NCBI GenBank assembly: GCA_021325495.1
Contig: JAJPGZ010000013.1
Span: forward strand, 142,271 to 206,270
Origin: Spartobacteria bacterium
GTDB taxonomy: Bacteria; Verrucomicrobiota; Verrucomicrobiia; Chthoniobacterales; UBA10450
DNA: 64,000 nt
Reading direction: 5' to 3'
Part shown: positions 27,779 through 36,374 of the stretch, piece by piece
Numbering within the stretch: the stretch's first letter is position 1
Layout: each line of letters starts with the position of its first letter
Notes under the pieces: model-generated
Told to the model about the DNA's origin: nothing
Databases searched by the model: none
What the model saw: the letters and a program-made list of their open reading frames with translations, nothing else
Translations under genes and position numbers: made by a program

Positions 27779-28537
27779 ATGAAACGATCACTCATTTGCA
27801 CCTTGTCGATCTTGTCCTTGTCGATCTTGTCGGGCGCGTTCGCCGGCGAATCCTTCAGCAAGCAAGTCACTCAATCTACCGGCTGCGATGAATTCTACCG
27901 CGACAACGAATTCAACGTGAGCATCTGGGGCACCTACGTCTTCACCAACACCGAGTACGACCCGAACTTGTGGCTCGTCGACATCACGCAAAGCACGAGC
28001 GAAGGCGGTCCCGTGCTCGGCACCTTCGATAAATACATCGGCAACGATCACGCCTGGGGCGGCGGCGGCGACTTCAAATATTTCTTCATGCGGTACTTCG
28101 GCGTCGGCGTTGAAGGCTTCGTGCTCGAGGCGCAAAAAGGCGGCTTCGATATCTTCGAAGATCCGACCGTGCCCGTGTTCCTTCGCCATCGCACGTTGCA
28201 TGAGCGCACCATCGGCTCCGTTCTTGGAACATTCACGGTGCGATATCCGATTCGTTGCACGCGTTTCGCGCCTTACGCCTGGGCCGGTGTCGGCGGAATT
28301 TTCGGCGGCGGCGAAAGCGATCAACTCGTCACGCACGGTCCGCCGGATGCGTTCGCCGTCTCTGCCCACACCCGCCACTTCGGCAGCGATTCGAAGTTGT
28401 TAGGCCAATTTGGTTTCGGTTTGGAATTTCGCATCACCCCGCACATCGGTTGGACGAACGATCTGAGCTGGGGCGTAATCGATGGACCGAAAAACAATTT
28501 CACCGCCATCCGCAGCGGCATCAATTTCGCCTTCTAA
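27779..28537 (+). CDS. Small outer-membrane beta-barrel protein
   Basis: 252 residues. The signal peptide [23 protein letters not shown] contains two tandem copies of the word TTGTCGATCTTG, both read as LSIL. The mature part has glycine-rich amphipathic strands (FKYFFMRYFGVGVEGFVL, YAWAGVGGIFGGG, LGQFGFGLEFRI) and ends in the phenylalanine typical of outer-membrane proteins (GINFAF). It resembles OmpA-like or opacity-type 8-strand barrels. It starts 20 bases after the previous gene, with a GCCTAACGA word in between. Function unknown. Confidence 0.7.
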   Translation: MKRSLICTLSILSLSILSGAFAGESFSKQVTQSTGCDEFYRDNEFNVSIWGTYVFTNTEYDPNLWLVDITQSTSEGGPVLGTFDKYIGNDHAWGGGGDFKYFFMRYFGVGVEGFVLEAQKGGFDIFEDPTVPVFLRHRTLHERTIGSVLGTFTVRYPIRCTRFAPYAWAGVGGIFGGGESDQLVTHGPPDAFAVSAHTRHFGSDSKLLGQFGFGLEFRITPHIGWTNDLSWGVIDGPKNNFTAIRSGINFAF

Positions 28538-28693
28538 AGATCGACAACTACTAAGATCGACATACAACTTTGCGCCTCGTTCCCAGGCTGGCCAGCTGCG
28601 GGGCGGAGCGCATAACCTAAATCCCGAGGCATTGCGCGTCTTGACCGCGTTTTGCGGCGCCGATAGCTTCGATCTCGGAAAGGAGGGCTCGCG

Positions 28694-28930
28694 TTGAAGA
28701 CGAAAGTCTCCATCGAATATTGCGTCGTTTGAAACTACACGCCCAAGGCCGTCAGTTTGGCGACCAAGGTTCTTGAACTCGGCGATCGCATCGCGTCGCT
28801 CACCCTCATTCCATCGGGTGGCGGCGCGTTCGAGATTCGCGCTAATGATCAGCTCATCCATTCCAAACTCGAGAGCGGCGATTGGCCCGACTTCGACGAA
28901 GTCTTCAAGCAAATCAAGAAGCTCAAGTAA
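28694..28930 (+). CDS. SelW-like (Rdx family) selenoprotein with in-frame UGA
   Basis: A reading frame of 78 residues from a TTG at 28694, with AGGAGG seven bases upstream, to TAA at 28928-28930. It is interrupted by one TGA (28730-28732). Reading that TGA as selenocysteine gives IEYCVVU, the CxxU redox motif of SelW (C10, U13), followed by a family-like core (AFEIRANDQLIHSK, ending FKQIKKLK). The length matches SelW and Rdx proteins, small thioredoxin-fold redox proteins. The gene sits 32 bases upstream of the tRNA-Sec gene and in front of selD-selA-selB, which supports recoding rather than a pseudogene. The start codon is the least certain part. Confidence 0.87.
28740..28762 (+). promoter_or_regulatory. 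Candidate bacterial SECIS of the SelW-like gene
   Basis: Starting seven bases after the TGA, CGCC pairs with GGCG and AA with TT across one mismatch, leaving an apical loop GGCCGTCAG about 15-23 bases from the TGA. The distance fits bacterial SECIS hairpins, which lie inside the coding sequence just after the UGA and bind SelB. The fold is by eye only. Confidence 0.45.
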
Positions 28931-28962
28931 TCGACATTCGATTGTCGATCTTTCCGCATTTC

Positions 28963-29056
28963 GGAGAGTGAAGGGTGCCTGGTGGCCCTCGCGGTCTTCA
29001 AAACCGTTGTTGACTCGCAAGAGCCGAGGTGGGTTCGATTCCTACCCTCTCCGCCA
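28963..29056 (+). tRNA. selC: tRNA-Sec (anticodon UCA)
   Basis: 94 bases including an encoded CCA. The features are those of bacterial tRNA-Sec: 5' GGAGAG pairs with CTCTCC before the discriminator G, and there is an extended D arm (AGGGT/GCCCT) and an anticodon arm CGGT-CTTCAAA-ACCG with TCA as anticodon. A long variable arm and a TTCGATT T-loop follow. It lies between the SelW-like selenoprotein gene and selD, all on the plus strand. A TGTCGATCTT copy lies directly upstream at 28943-28952. Confidence 0.96.
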
Positions 29057-29088
29057 ATTTTTTTGCCTAACGAAAGGAGGTGACCGCG

Positions 29089-30147
29089 ATGTCCCGCGAA
29101 CAAATCCGTAAACTGACCGCGCTCTCCACCAGCGCTGGCTGAGCTTCCAAGCTGAGCCAACAGGCCCTGCGACAAGTTTTGCCGCAGCTACCCATTTCGT
29201 TGCGCAGTCGCGTGCTCGTAAACTCGAACACGTTCGATGACGCCGGCGTTTATCGATTGGATCGACATCGTGCTCTCGTGCAAACCGTCGACTTCTTTAC
29301 TCCCATCGTCGATGACCCGTTCGCCTACGGCCAAATCGCCGCCGCCAATTCGCTGTCTGATGTTTTCGCCATGGGCGGACGTCCCATCACCGCGCTCAAC
29401 ATCATGGGTTTCCCCGACGATCTTGTTCCGCCGGAAACGATCGCCGCCATCTTGCGCGGCGGACTGGCGAAAGCTTCCGAAGTCGATTGCGCAATCATCG
29501 GCGGACATTCCATTCGTAATCCGCAACCGATTTACGGACTCGCTGTCACGGGAGTTGTCGATCTTCGGCACATCACCACCAACGCAAAAGCGCAACCGGG
29601 CGATTTGTTAGTCCTGACTAAACCACTTGGCACCGGCATCGCCACGACCGCGATTAAAAAAGGATTCGCATCGCGCACCCTCGAACGCCGCGTCGTTAGG
29701 TTCATGTCGCAAGTCAATTCCGTCGGCGCCGACCTGGCCGAGCGCGATCTCGTTCGCACCGCCACCGACATCACCGGCTACGGATTGATTGGCCACCTCA
29801 CTTCGCTCTGTCGCGCCAGTCACGTTTCGGCCGATGTCGATCCAGACGCCGTTCCGATGATCAGCAATGAAATTGTCGATCTTATCGAACGCGGCTGCGT
29901 GCCCGGTGGATCGCGCGAAAATCTTTATGCCGTCACCGTCACGGTCGAGTGGAATAACACGAACGAGACACGGCAGATTCTCCTCGCCGACGCGCAAACC
30001 AGCGGCGGACTTCTTCTCTGCGTCGCCGAAGCAAAACTCGAAAAGGTCTTGTCGATCTTGCGCAAAGCACAAACGCCGTGCGCGAGTGTCATCGGCAAAA
30101 TCGGGAAACGTCGCCGCGGCGGTCCGATCATATGCATGACAAGATAA
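29089..30147 (+). CDS. selD: Selenide, water dikinase, itself a selenoprotein
   Basis: 352 residues when the TGA at 29140-29142 is read as selenocysteine (residue 18). The ATG at 29089 has an excellent AAAGGAGG eight bases upstream. The context TSAGUASKL matches the catalytic Cys/Sec site of SelD. The rest is the standard enzyme (VDFFTPIVDDPFAYGQIAAANSLSD, MGGRPITALN, GGHSI, TDITGYGLIGH). It makes selenophosphate from selenide and ATP for SelA. A conventional caller would start the gene at the TTG at 29179 and lose the active site. The end overlaps selA by 16 bases. Confidence 0.94.
29167..29187 (+). promoter_or_regulatory. Candidate bacterial SECIS of selD
   Basis: CTGCG (29167-29171) pairs with CGCAG (29183-29187), then an A/C mismatch, then CAA with TTG, closing on a small loop GTT (29176-29178). 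The loop begins 34 bases after the TGA, within the range known for bacterial SECIS. A second hairpin (29137-29158, GGCTGAGCT / AGCTGAGCC with one G-G mismatch) contains the TGA itself. Which is bound by SelB is unknown. Confidence 0.5.
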
Positions 30148-31490
30148 AAGCGGACCGGCGCCGGCAAATTCCCGCAGTTAACAAAGTGCTCGAGGCGCTC
30201 GATCATGTCGATCTTCCGCGTCCCGTTATCGTCGCCGTCGTTAGGCGAGAGCTTGCGGCGCTGCGCGAATCGGACCAGCTCGTTACCTTCGAAGACGTGT
30301 TCGATCACGTCATGCGCGCGTTGGATCGACATCTTCATTCGCGCCTGCAACCGGTGGTAAACGGCACCGGGGTTATTCTGCACACGAATTTTGGTCGCGC
30401 GCCATTGAGCGGAGCCGCCCGCGAATCCCTCGCTCAAATCGCGACAAGCTACAGCAATCTCGAGTTCGATCTCGTTTCCGGTCAGCGTGGCACTCGCGCG
30501 AATTATCTCGAAACGAACTTGTCGATCTTGTGTGAAGCCGAAGCCGCGACGGTGGTAAATAATTGCGCGGCCGCGCTCGTTCTCATCGCGACACACTTCG
30601 TCGCGAACAAATCCGAAGTCGTCATCTCGCGCGGCGAGCTTGTGCAAATCGGCGGCGGATTTCGTATCGGCGAAATCCTTGAAGCCAGCGGCGCGCGTCT
30701 GCGTGAAGTCGGCGCGACGAACAAAACCACGCTTGCGGATTACTCGCGTGCGCTCGGTAAAGACGCGGCCATGATTCTTCGTGTTCACCGCAGCAATTTT
30801 TTCATGGAAGGTTTTGTCGATTCGCCTTCCCTGCGCGATCTCGCGGCGATGTCGCGCAAAAAACGTGTCCCGTTCGTTGTCGATCTTGGCAGCGGTCTGG
30901 TCGAGCCGTTGGAGTTGCTCGGAGACGAAATCACGCCGGCTGCCGCGTTGCGCGATGGCGCCGATCTCGTTTGCTTCAGCGGCGACAAATTATTCGGCGG
31001 ACCTCAAGCCGGGATCATTATCGGCCGCAAGAAGCTCGTTAGGGCGTTGAAACAACATCCGCTCTTTCGCGCCTTGCGTTGCGACAAGCTCACGCTCGTC
31101 GCCCTGCAAGCGACGGTCGATCTTCACCTCCGCGAATCGACATCCGAAATTCCCGCACTCGCTCTCATCAAGATCGACAAGGACGAATTGCGCGGTCGCG
31201 CGGCCAATATCATCACGCGCGTGCGCGGTTTGCCCGCGCAAATCAACGTCGGTCGCGGCGTGGTGAAATCCGGTGGCGGCACGTCGCCGCGCGCGGTCAT
31301 TCCATCAGTCACCATCGACATCGCGCCGGAAGACTTTTCGCCTAACGAATTCGCGTCACGCCTGCGCGCACAAACGCCGCCCGTCGTCGGCTACATCGCG
31401 CAAGGCGCGTTCAAGCTCGACCTGCGCACGATTTTTCCCGAGCAAGACGACATCGTGGTCGATGCCATTCGCGCGGCTTGCACCGCGTGA
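30132..31490 (+). CDS. selA: L-seryl-tRNA(Sec) selenium transferase
   Basis: 452 residues. I chose the ATG at 30132, inside the end of selD, because it gives the usual N-terminus (RRRQIPAVNKVLEAL). The PLP-dependent enzyme converts Ser-tRNA(Sec) to Sec-tRNA(Sec). Conserved segments are GTGVILHTNFGRAPL, NNCAAALVLI, ISRGELVQIGGGFRI, VVDLGSG and FSGDKLFGGPQAGII, which holds the PLP lysine. The gene ends at TGA 31488-31490, overlapping the selB start. The dispersed words are read in it as LSIL, VVDL and KIDK. Confidence 0.96.
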   Translation: MHDKIKADRRRQIPAVNKVLEALDHVDLPRPVIVAVVRRELAALRESDQLVTFEDVFDHVMRALDRHLHSRLQPVVNGTGVILHTNFGRAPLSGAARESLAQIATSYSNLEFDLVSGQRGTRANYLETNLSILCEAEAATVVNNCAAALVLIATHFVANKSEVVISRGELVQIGGGFRIGEILEASGARLREVGATNKTTLADYSRALGKDAAMILRVHRSNFFMEGFVDSPSLRDLAAMSRKKRVPFVVDLGSGLVEPLELLGDEITPAAALRDGADLVCFSGDKLFGGPQAGIIIGRKKLVRALKQHPLFRALRCDKLTLVALQATVDLHLRESTSEIPALALIKIDKDELRGRAANIITRVRGLPAQINVGRGVVKSGGGTSPRAVIPSVTIDIAPEDFSPNEFASRLRAQTPPVVGYIAQGAFKLDLRTIFPEQDDIVVDAIRAACTA

Positions 31491-33391
31491 ACGTACGTCA
31501 CTACATCATCGCGACCGCCGGTCACGTCGATCACGGCAAGAGCTCGTTAGTCAAAGCGCTCACCGGCACCGATCCCGATCGTTTGCCGGAAGAGAAGGCG
31601 CGCCAGATCACGATCGACCTCGGCTTCGCCGAACTGAAACTCGAGGACGACATTCACGCGGCGATTGTCGATGTACCGGGCCACGAAGATTTCGTTCGTA
31701 ACATGATCGCCGGCGTCGGCTCAATCGATCTCGCGCTTCTCGTCGTCGCCGCCGACGACGGCTGGATGCCGCAAACTGAGGAACATTTGCAAATACTCGA
31801 ATATCTCGGCGTCAAACGCGCCGTCGTTTGCCTAACGAAGATCGACATCGGCGATGCCGACGTCGCCGAGAAAAGTATTCGAAACGAATTGCGCGAAACT
31901 TCATTTGCCGATGCGACGATCATCCGGACATCGTTAGGCGATCAATCGTCGATTGCGAAGTTGAAGGAAGTCATCGCGGCTGCGTTATCCGAAATCGAAC
32001 CGCAACGCGATATCGGCAAACCGCGTCTGTGTGTCGATCGCGCTTTCACATTGCACGGAATCGGAGCCGTCGTGACCGGTACGCTGACCGACGGCGTGTT
32101 ACGTCGGAGGGACAAAATCGTAGTGCAGCCGCGCGGCGCGAATGCGCGGATTCGTTCGCTGCAAACGCACGGAGAAGATGTCGATCTTGCCACGCCCGGC
32201 ACGCGGGTCGCGCTGAATCTTCCGGATCTCACCGCGAAATCCGATGTGTCGCGCGGCGATGTCATCAGCTTGGGCGATTTCATTCCCGCGAATGTAATCG
32301 ATGCGATGCTGCGAATGTCGCCGCGTTTGCCCCGCGACCTCACGCTTAAATCCGGCGCGACGATCCATCTGCATCACGGCGCGGCGCGCGTGCGCGCGAA
32401 AATTATTTTGCGCAGTTGCGCAGCGTTGCATCGCGGAGAGGAAGCGCAGGCACAATTGCGTTTACACGCGCCGCTGTTCGCTTTCATCGGCGATCGCTTC
32501 GTTATTCGCGATGCGTCGGAACAACACACGATCGCCGGCGGCGTGATTTTGAATGTGGGCGACGAACGCACCGACCCGGAATGGCTCGCCGTGCGTGCGC
32601 GCGGAATGAACAATGTCGATCTTGTCGTCGCCTCCGAATTGCAGCATCGAACGTGGGGGATGCGTTCCGATCTTCTGCGACATTCACGCTTCAGCGCCGC
32701 CGAAATTTCCGCGGCTTTGCAACGGCTCGCCGAACGCGACGAAGTTTTTCTCGCGGCGGATGTCGCGGTTGAAATCGGCACATGGAAGAAAGCGCGCGCA
32801 CGCGCACTCGATGCGATCGACCGCTTTCACGCGGCCCAACCGGATCGTAGCGGAATCGAATTGAGCGATTTGCGCGCGCATCTTGGCGATGTCGTCCCAG
32901 TGATTGTCGATCTTGTCATTGTCGATCTTGCGCACAACGAAGGCGTGCAAGCGGGATCGACCATTGCGCGACGTTCTCATCGCGCGGCGTTGTCGTCGCA
33001 ATTGCGCGCAATGGCCGACAAGATCGCGAAAAGTCTTTCGACGTTCGATCCGCCGAATCGCAAAGAAATCGAAATCGACGAGGCACATCGCAAAGCGCTC
33101 CGTTTTTTGATCGAGCACGGCGACGTCGCGGAAATTTCCCGGGAGGTTGCGATGGCGCGAAAAACTTTCGAGGAGATCAAAACGCGCGCGATCGATTTCA
33201 TTAAAACGCGTGGCGGCGCGACTGTGAGCGAATTGCGACAAGCGCTCGGCAGCTCGCGCCGCGTGATCGTTCCGTTTTTGGAATTGTTAGATCGACAAGG
33301 TGTGACGCGGCGAATTGGAGATCGGCGCGTGCTCGCGCCGCAATTCGATCACGCTAAATTAAACGATGCCTCACGCGCGCATCGCAACTGA
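31487..33391 (+). CDS. selB: Selenocysteine-specific elongation factor
   Basis: 634 residues from a GTG at 31487 whose last three bases with the next form the selA stop (GTGA overlap); a TTG at 31478 is an alternative. The GTPase domain has [21 protein letters not shown] and LTKIDIGD, followed by EF-Tu-like domains and C-terminal winged helices (about 430-630) that bind the SECIS RNA. It delivers Sec-tRNA to UGA codons such as those at 28730 and 29140. The dispersed word occurs five times inside, including a tandem pair 15 bases apart near 32905-32930 and a fused GCCTAACGA-AGATCGACA at 31831. Confidence 0.97.
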   Translation: MNVRHYIIATAGHVDHGKSSLVKALTGTDPDRLPEEKARQITIDLGFAELKLEDDIHAAIVDVPGHEDFVRNMIAGVGSIDLALLVVAADDGWMPQTEEHLQILEYLGVKRAVVCLTKIDIGDADVAEKSIRNELRETSFADATIIRTSLGDQSSIAKLKEVIAAALSEIEPQRDIGKPRLCVDRAFTLHGIGAVVTGTLTDGVLRRRDKIVVQPRGANARIRSLQTHGEDVDLATPGTRVALNLPDLTAKSDVSRGDVISLGDFIPANVIDAMLRMSPRLPRDLTLKSGATIHLHHGAARVRAKIILRSCAALHRGEEAQAQLRLHAPLFAFIGDRFVIRDASEQHTIAGGVILNVGDERTDPEWLAVRARGMNNVDLVVASELQHRTWGMRSDLLRHSRFSAAEISAALQRLAERDEVFLAADVAVEIGTWKKARARALDAIDRFHAAQPDRSGIELSDLRAHLGDVVPVIVDLVIVDLAHNEGVQAGSTIARRSHRAALSSQLRAMADKIAKSLSTFDPPNRKEIEIDEAHRKALRFLIEHGDVAEISREVAMARKTFEEIKTRAIDFIKTRGGATVSELRQALGSSRRVIVPFLELLDRQGVTRRIGDRRVLAPQFDHAKLNDASRAHRN

Positions 33392-36374
33392 ACCAACGCG
33401 CGCGCGGATTTTGCTTCACCTCGGCAGCTCGCCGGCCGATGCATGGGAGGCAGTAATCGCGCCGTGGTTCGAGTCGGTCGCGAACAAAGCATTGACGGAA
33501 CAACGGCCGATCGCGGTGGTCACACCGCATTCCGCGCTGGCGTATTTCTTCCGAAGCGAATTGTTAAATCGTGGCATTTCGCTTCTCGGAGTGAAATTCC
33601 TCTTGCCGCCGCACCTGCGTGAAATGCTGGTCGCACCGCGCGGCTTACGTGTGCCATTGCGCGAGCATTTACGGTTGTTGTTAGGCGCGGCGGCGGATGA
33701 TTTCGTGCGCGAACACGCGGGGGATGATGAATCGCCGGGAGTGCTCGTCGCGAGATCGGTCGCGCGCGATCCGGACAGTTTTTTGCGCGCGCTCGATCAG
33801 CTCTCCGCCGCCGGCGCGGATTTGCGCGAGCTCGAATCGGAAACTTTGCGCGAGATCGCCGCGCGATTTGAGAAATCGACACGCGATCTTGGTTTCACAT
33901 TTGGACATGAAGCAGACCGCGCCATCGCAAAAGAGCCGGAGCCGGTGTTCGCGAATTTGTTGATCGCCGGATTCGATAGCGCGCATTCATCGCTTTGGCC
34001 ACTGCTGCGCGGCGCGGCCCTGAGCGCGAGCGAAGCGACGATTGTCTTGAACGATCCGCGCGATGAAGCGCGCGACATCGATGAAACGTGGGTGGCGACG
34101 TGGGAAGAAACATTCGGGGCCGGGCAACCGATTCCGGCGACCGATACAAGATCGACATCTTCCTTTGCCGAGCTGCTGGCGCAGCCGGCCCGAGGAACGA
34201 AACGAAAAGCGCCGCGGCCTAACGACAACATGCACTTCGTGATGGCGCGCGACACCACCGAACAAGCGCGCGCGATTGCGGCATTGACGGTGGCATTCTT
34301 GAGCGAAAGGGCCTGTGAACGCGTTGGCATTTTACTTCCAGGACCGAGCGCGCTCGCACGACTCGTGGCCGCGCAACTCGAGCAGCTCGACATTCCGCAT
34401 AACGACAATATCGCGCATCCGCTCCGCGGCGTGTTCGACGACGAAGAATGGCGCGCGTGGATTCAATTGCAGCGACAGCCGCGGCTCGGCGCGCTGTTGC
34501 GCTTCTTGAAACAATCGAACGCCGCGCTGAAGTGGTTCGAGCCGCTGCCGCTGCGGACGATCGAAGACAAACTCAAACGCGCGTGCGGCGACATTCTCAT
34601 CAATGCGGTCGATGTGTTGCAAAAATATTGTGCGCGCCGAACTGATGACGCGATCCACACCGACATCGCCGCCGGTCTGGGCAAGATTGAATTTTTGCCC
34701 GAGCGCGCGCCGTTCGCGGATTTGTTGAAAGAGACATTGTCGATCTTGCGCGCGTTGGAATGGAGCGAGCGCGCGGCTGAGCTCGAACGTTTGTCGCGCG
34801 ATTGGGCTGAAAATTTCACCGCGAAAATTTCGCGCGAGAATTTCCTGCGTTGGCTGAACGATCTTTTCGCCGAGTCTTCACTCGAGCGCGACGAACAGGG
34901 CGATAATCCCTACGCGCGCGTGCAGCTGCTGCGGTACGATCAGGCCGAAAACCAGAATTGGTCGCATGTTATTTTCGCCGGACTGAATGAAGGGGTCTGG
35001 CCGCCGCGCGATGATGAGGCGCCGTTCTTGCCGGATGAGGCAATCGATGCGCTGAACAAGCGTAACAAATCGGCGAGCCGTTTCGGTGAAGGCCCGCGCG
35101 TGATGCGCGACGGCAGCGCGCTCTGTCTCGGCGCGCGTGAACGGCGCGCGATGTCGTTGCGAGAACTTTTGAACACAATCGAGTGCACGACACGAAGCAT
35201 CGGCGTGACCGCGGAATTGTACACGCACACGCCGCGCGAACAGACGATCAATCCGAGCGAATTTTACGCGCAGCTTTTTTTCCGCGCGCGCGGCGAAGCG
35301 TTGTCGCAGACACAGATCGCGCAATTGCACACACAAACACAACGCTGGCTCGCGCAGCAGGAGTTTTTGCGACCGTGCGAAAGGGAAGATGTCGATCTTG
35401 CGCAAACGTCGCGGGCATATTCGATACGGCGTGGCGATGCGCCATTCGGCGAATACGAATTCGCGTTTCGAGGAAACGCGCCGCCGCAGAAACAGGCGGA
35501 AATGTCCGCGACTGATTTGGCAAACGCGTTACAACGTCCGGCGCTCGTCTGGATGAAAACATTTCTCGGAGTGCAGGCGGAGGAATTACTGGGCGGTTCG
35601 TGGAACCTTGCCACCGGCCAATGGGTGCACCGCTGGCTGGCAAGAATTGGAGCTGACTCGCGCGAAAACCGTTTCGTTCCGCGCTTGCCTAACGAACAGA
35701 TGCTCGAGCGCGTCCTGTCGGCGGCGGATCATTTTCGCGAAAGGATATTGTCGATCTTGCGCGAATGCGGGCGGCCGTTGCCGGATTGGTGGACATCGGG
35801 ATGGCAAAATGCGCGGCATTTGGCCGAGAAATTCGCGAGAGAGATCGCGAAGATCGACAATTACTCTTTGCTCGCTACGGAATGGGAACTCGATTCGCCG
35901 CACATTATCGCCCTAACAAACGGCAATGAATTGCGTGTGCGCGGCCGGGTGGATTTAATTCTGGCCGACGCGGCGAAGCCGACGCGATGGTGGATCGTCG
36001 ATTACAAAACCGGCGAAGCGCGTCCGCTTAAAGCCGCCGATTTACAGAAACAGTTGGGCCGCGGCGACGGAATTCAGATTTGCATTTATCTACTCGCGCT
36101 GCGGGAACGCGCGCCGGAAATGTTCGCGAGTTTGCTTCCGCGCAGCAGCGAACTCGCGCCGCAAGTCTCGGGCGACGATGTCGGAGCGCAGAGCGAAATC
36201 TGGAATGAGCTCGCGCGCATGCAGCGAACCGGCGTGTTCGGAATGCTGGGCGAATTGCGCTCGGAATTTAAATTCACCGGGACTTATCCGCTCGCGACCA
36301 TCGCGATCGAGCGCGAATTGCTGCAACAAAAATGGGAGCGAACGCATCCGGCGTTCGCGCGGCCGCGCAAATAA
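33366..36374 (+). CDS. AddB-like helicase-nuclease subunit
   Basis: 1002 residues. The C-terminal third holds a RecB/PD-(D/E)XK nuclease core: GRVDLILAD then WWIVDYKTGEARP (about residues 856-890), and a GDGIQICIYLLAL helix. The rest has the inactive-helicase look of AddB (VTPHSALAYFFRSELL; a fragment NWSHVIFAGLNEGVWPP like UvrD-type motif V). No Walker A GxxGxGKT is visible at the N-terminus, so it probably does not hydrolyse ATP itself. It overlaps the end of selB by 26 bases and the next gene by one base (TAATG), so the pair likely acts together in double-strand-break repair. Confidence 0.85.
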   Translation: MPHARIATEPTRARILLHLGSSPADAWEAVIAPWFESVANKALTEQRPIAVVTPHSALAYFFRSELLNRGISLLGVKFLLPPHLREMLVAPRGLRVPLREHLRLLLGAAADDFVREHAGDDESPGVLVARSVARDPDSFLRALDQLSAAGADLRELESETLREIAARFEKSTRDLGFTFGHEADRAIAKEPEPVFANLLIAGFDSAHSSLWPLLRGAALSASEATIVLNDPRDEARDIDETWVATWEETFGAGQPIPATDTRSTSSFAELLAQPARGTKRKAPRPNDNMHFVMARDTTEQARAIAALTVAFLSERACERVGILLPGPSALARLVAAQLEQLDIPHNDNIAHPLRGVFDDEEWRAWIQLQRQPRLGALLRFLKQSNAALKWFEPLPLRTIEDKLKRACGDILINAVDVLQKYCARRTDDAIHTDIAAGLGKIEFLPERAPFADLLKETLSILRALEWSERAAELERLSRDWAENFTAKISRENFLRWLNDLFAESSLERDEQGDNPYARVQLLRYDQAENQNWSHVIFAGLNEGVWPPRDDEAPFLPDEAIDALNKRNKSASRFGEGPRVMRDGSALCLGARERRAMSLRELLNTIECTTRSIGVTAELYTHTPREQTINPSEFYAQLFFRARGEALSQTQIAQLHTQTQRWLAQQEFLRPCEREDVDLAQTSRAYSIRRGDAPFGEYEFAFRGNAPPQKQAEMSATDLANALQRPALVWMKTFLGVQAEELLGGSWNLATGQWVHRWLARIGADSRENRFVPRLPNEQMLERVLSAADHFRERILSILRECGRPLPDWWTSGWQNARHLAEKFAREIAKIDNYSLLATEWELDSPHIIALTNGNELRVRGRVDLILADAAKPTRWWIVDYKTGEARPLKAADLQKQLGRGDGIQICIYLLALRERAPEMFASLLPRSSELAPQVSGDDVGAQSEIWNELARMQRTGVFGMLGELRSEFKFTGTYPLATIAIERELLQQKWERTHPAFARPRK

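Noticed and set aside
28730..28732. In-frame TGA read as a nonsense mutation or frameshift
   Set aside because: The TGA is exactly at the CxxU site, the remaining frame is intact, and tRNA-Sec and SelB are adjacent.
36332..36374. Extended start of the AddA gene at 36332
   Set aside because: The extra codons lie inside the AddB gene; the ATG at 36374 gives the TAATG overlap and the usual N-terminus.
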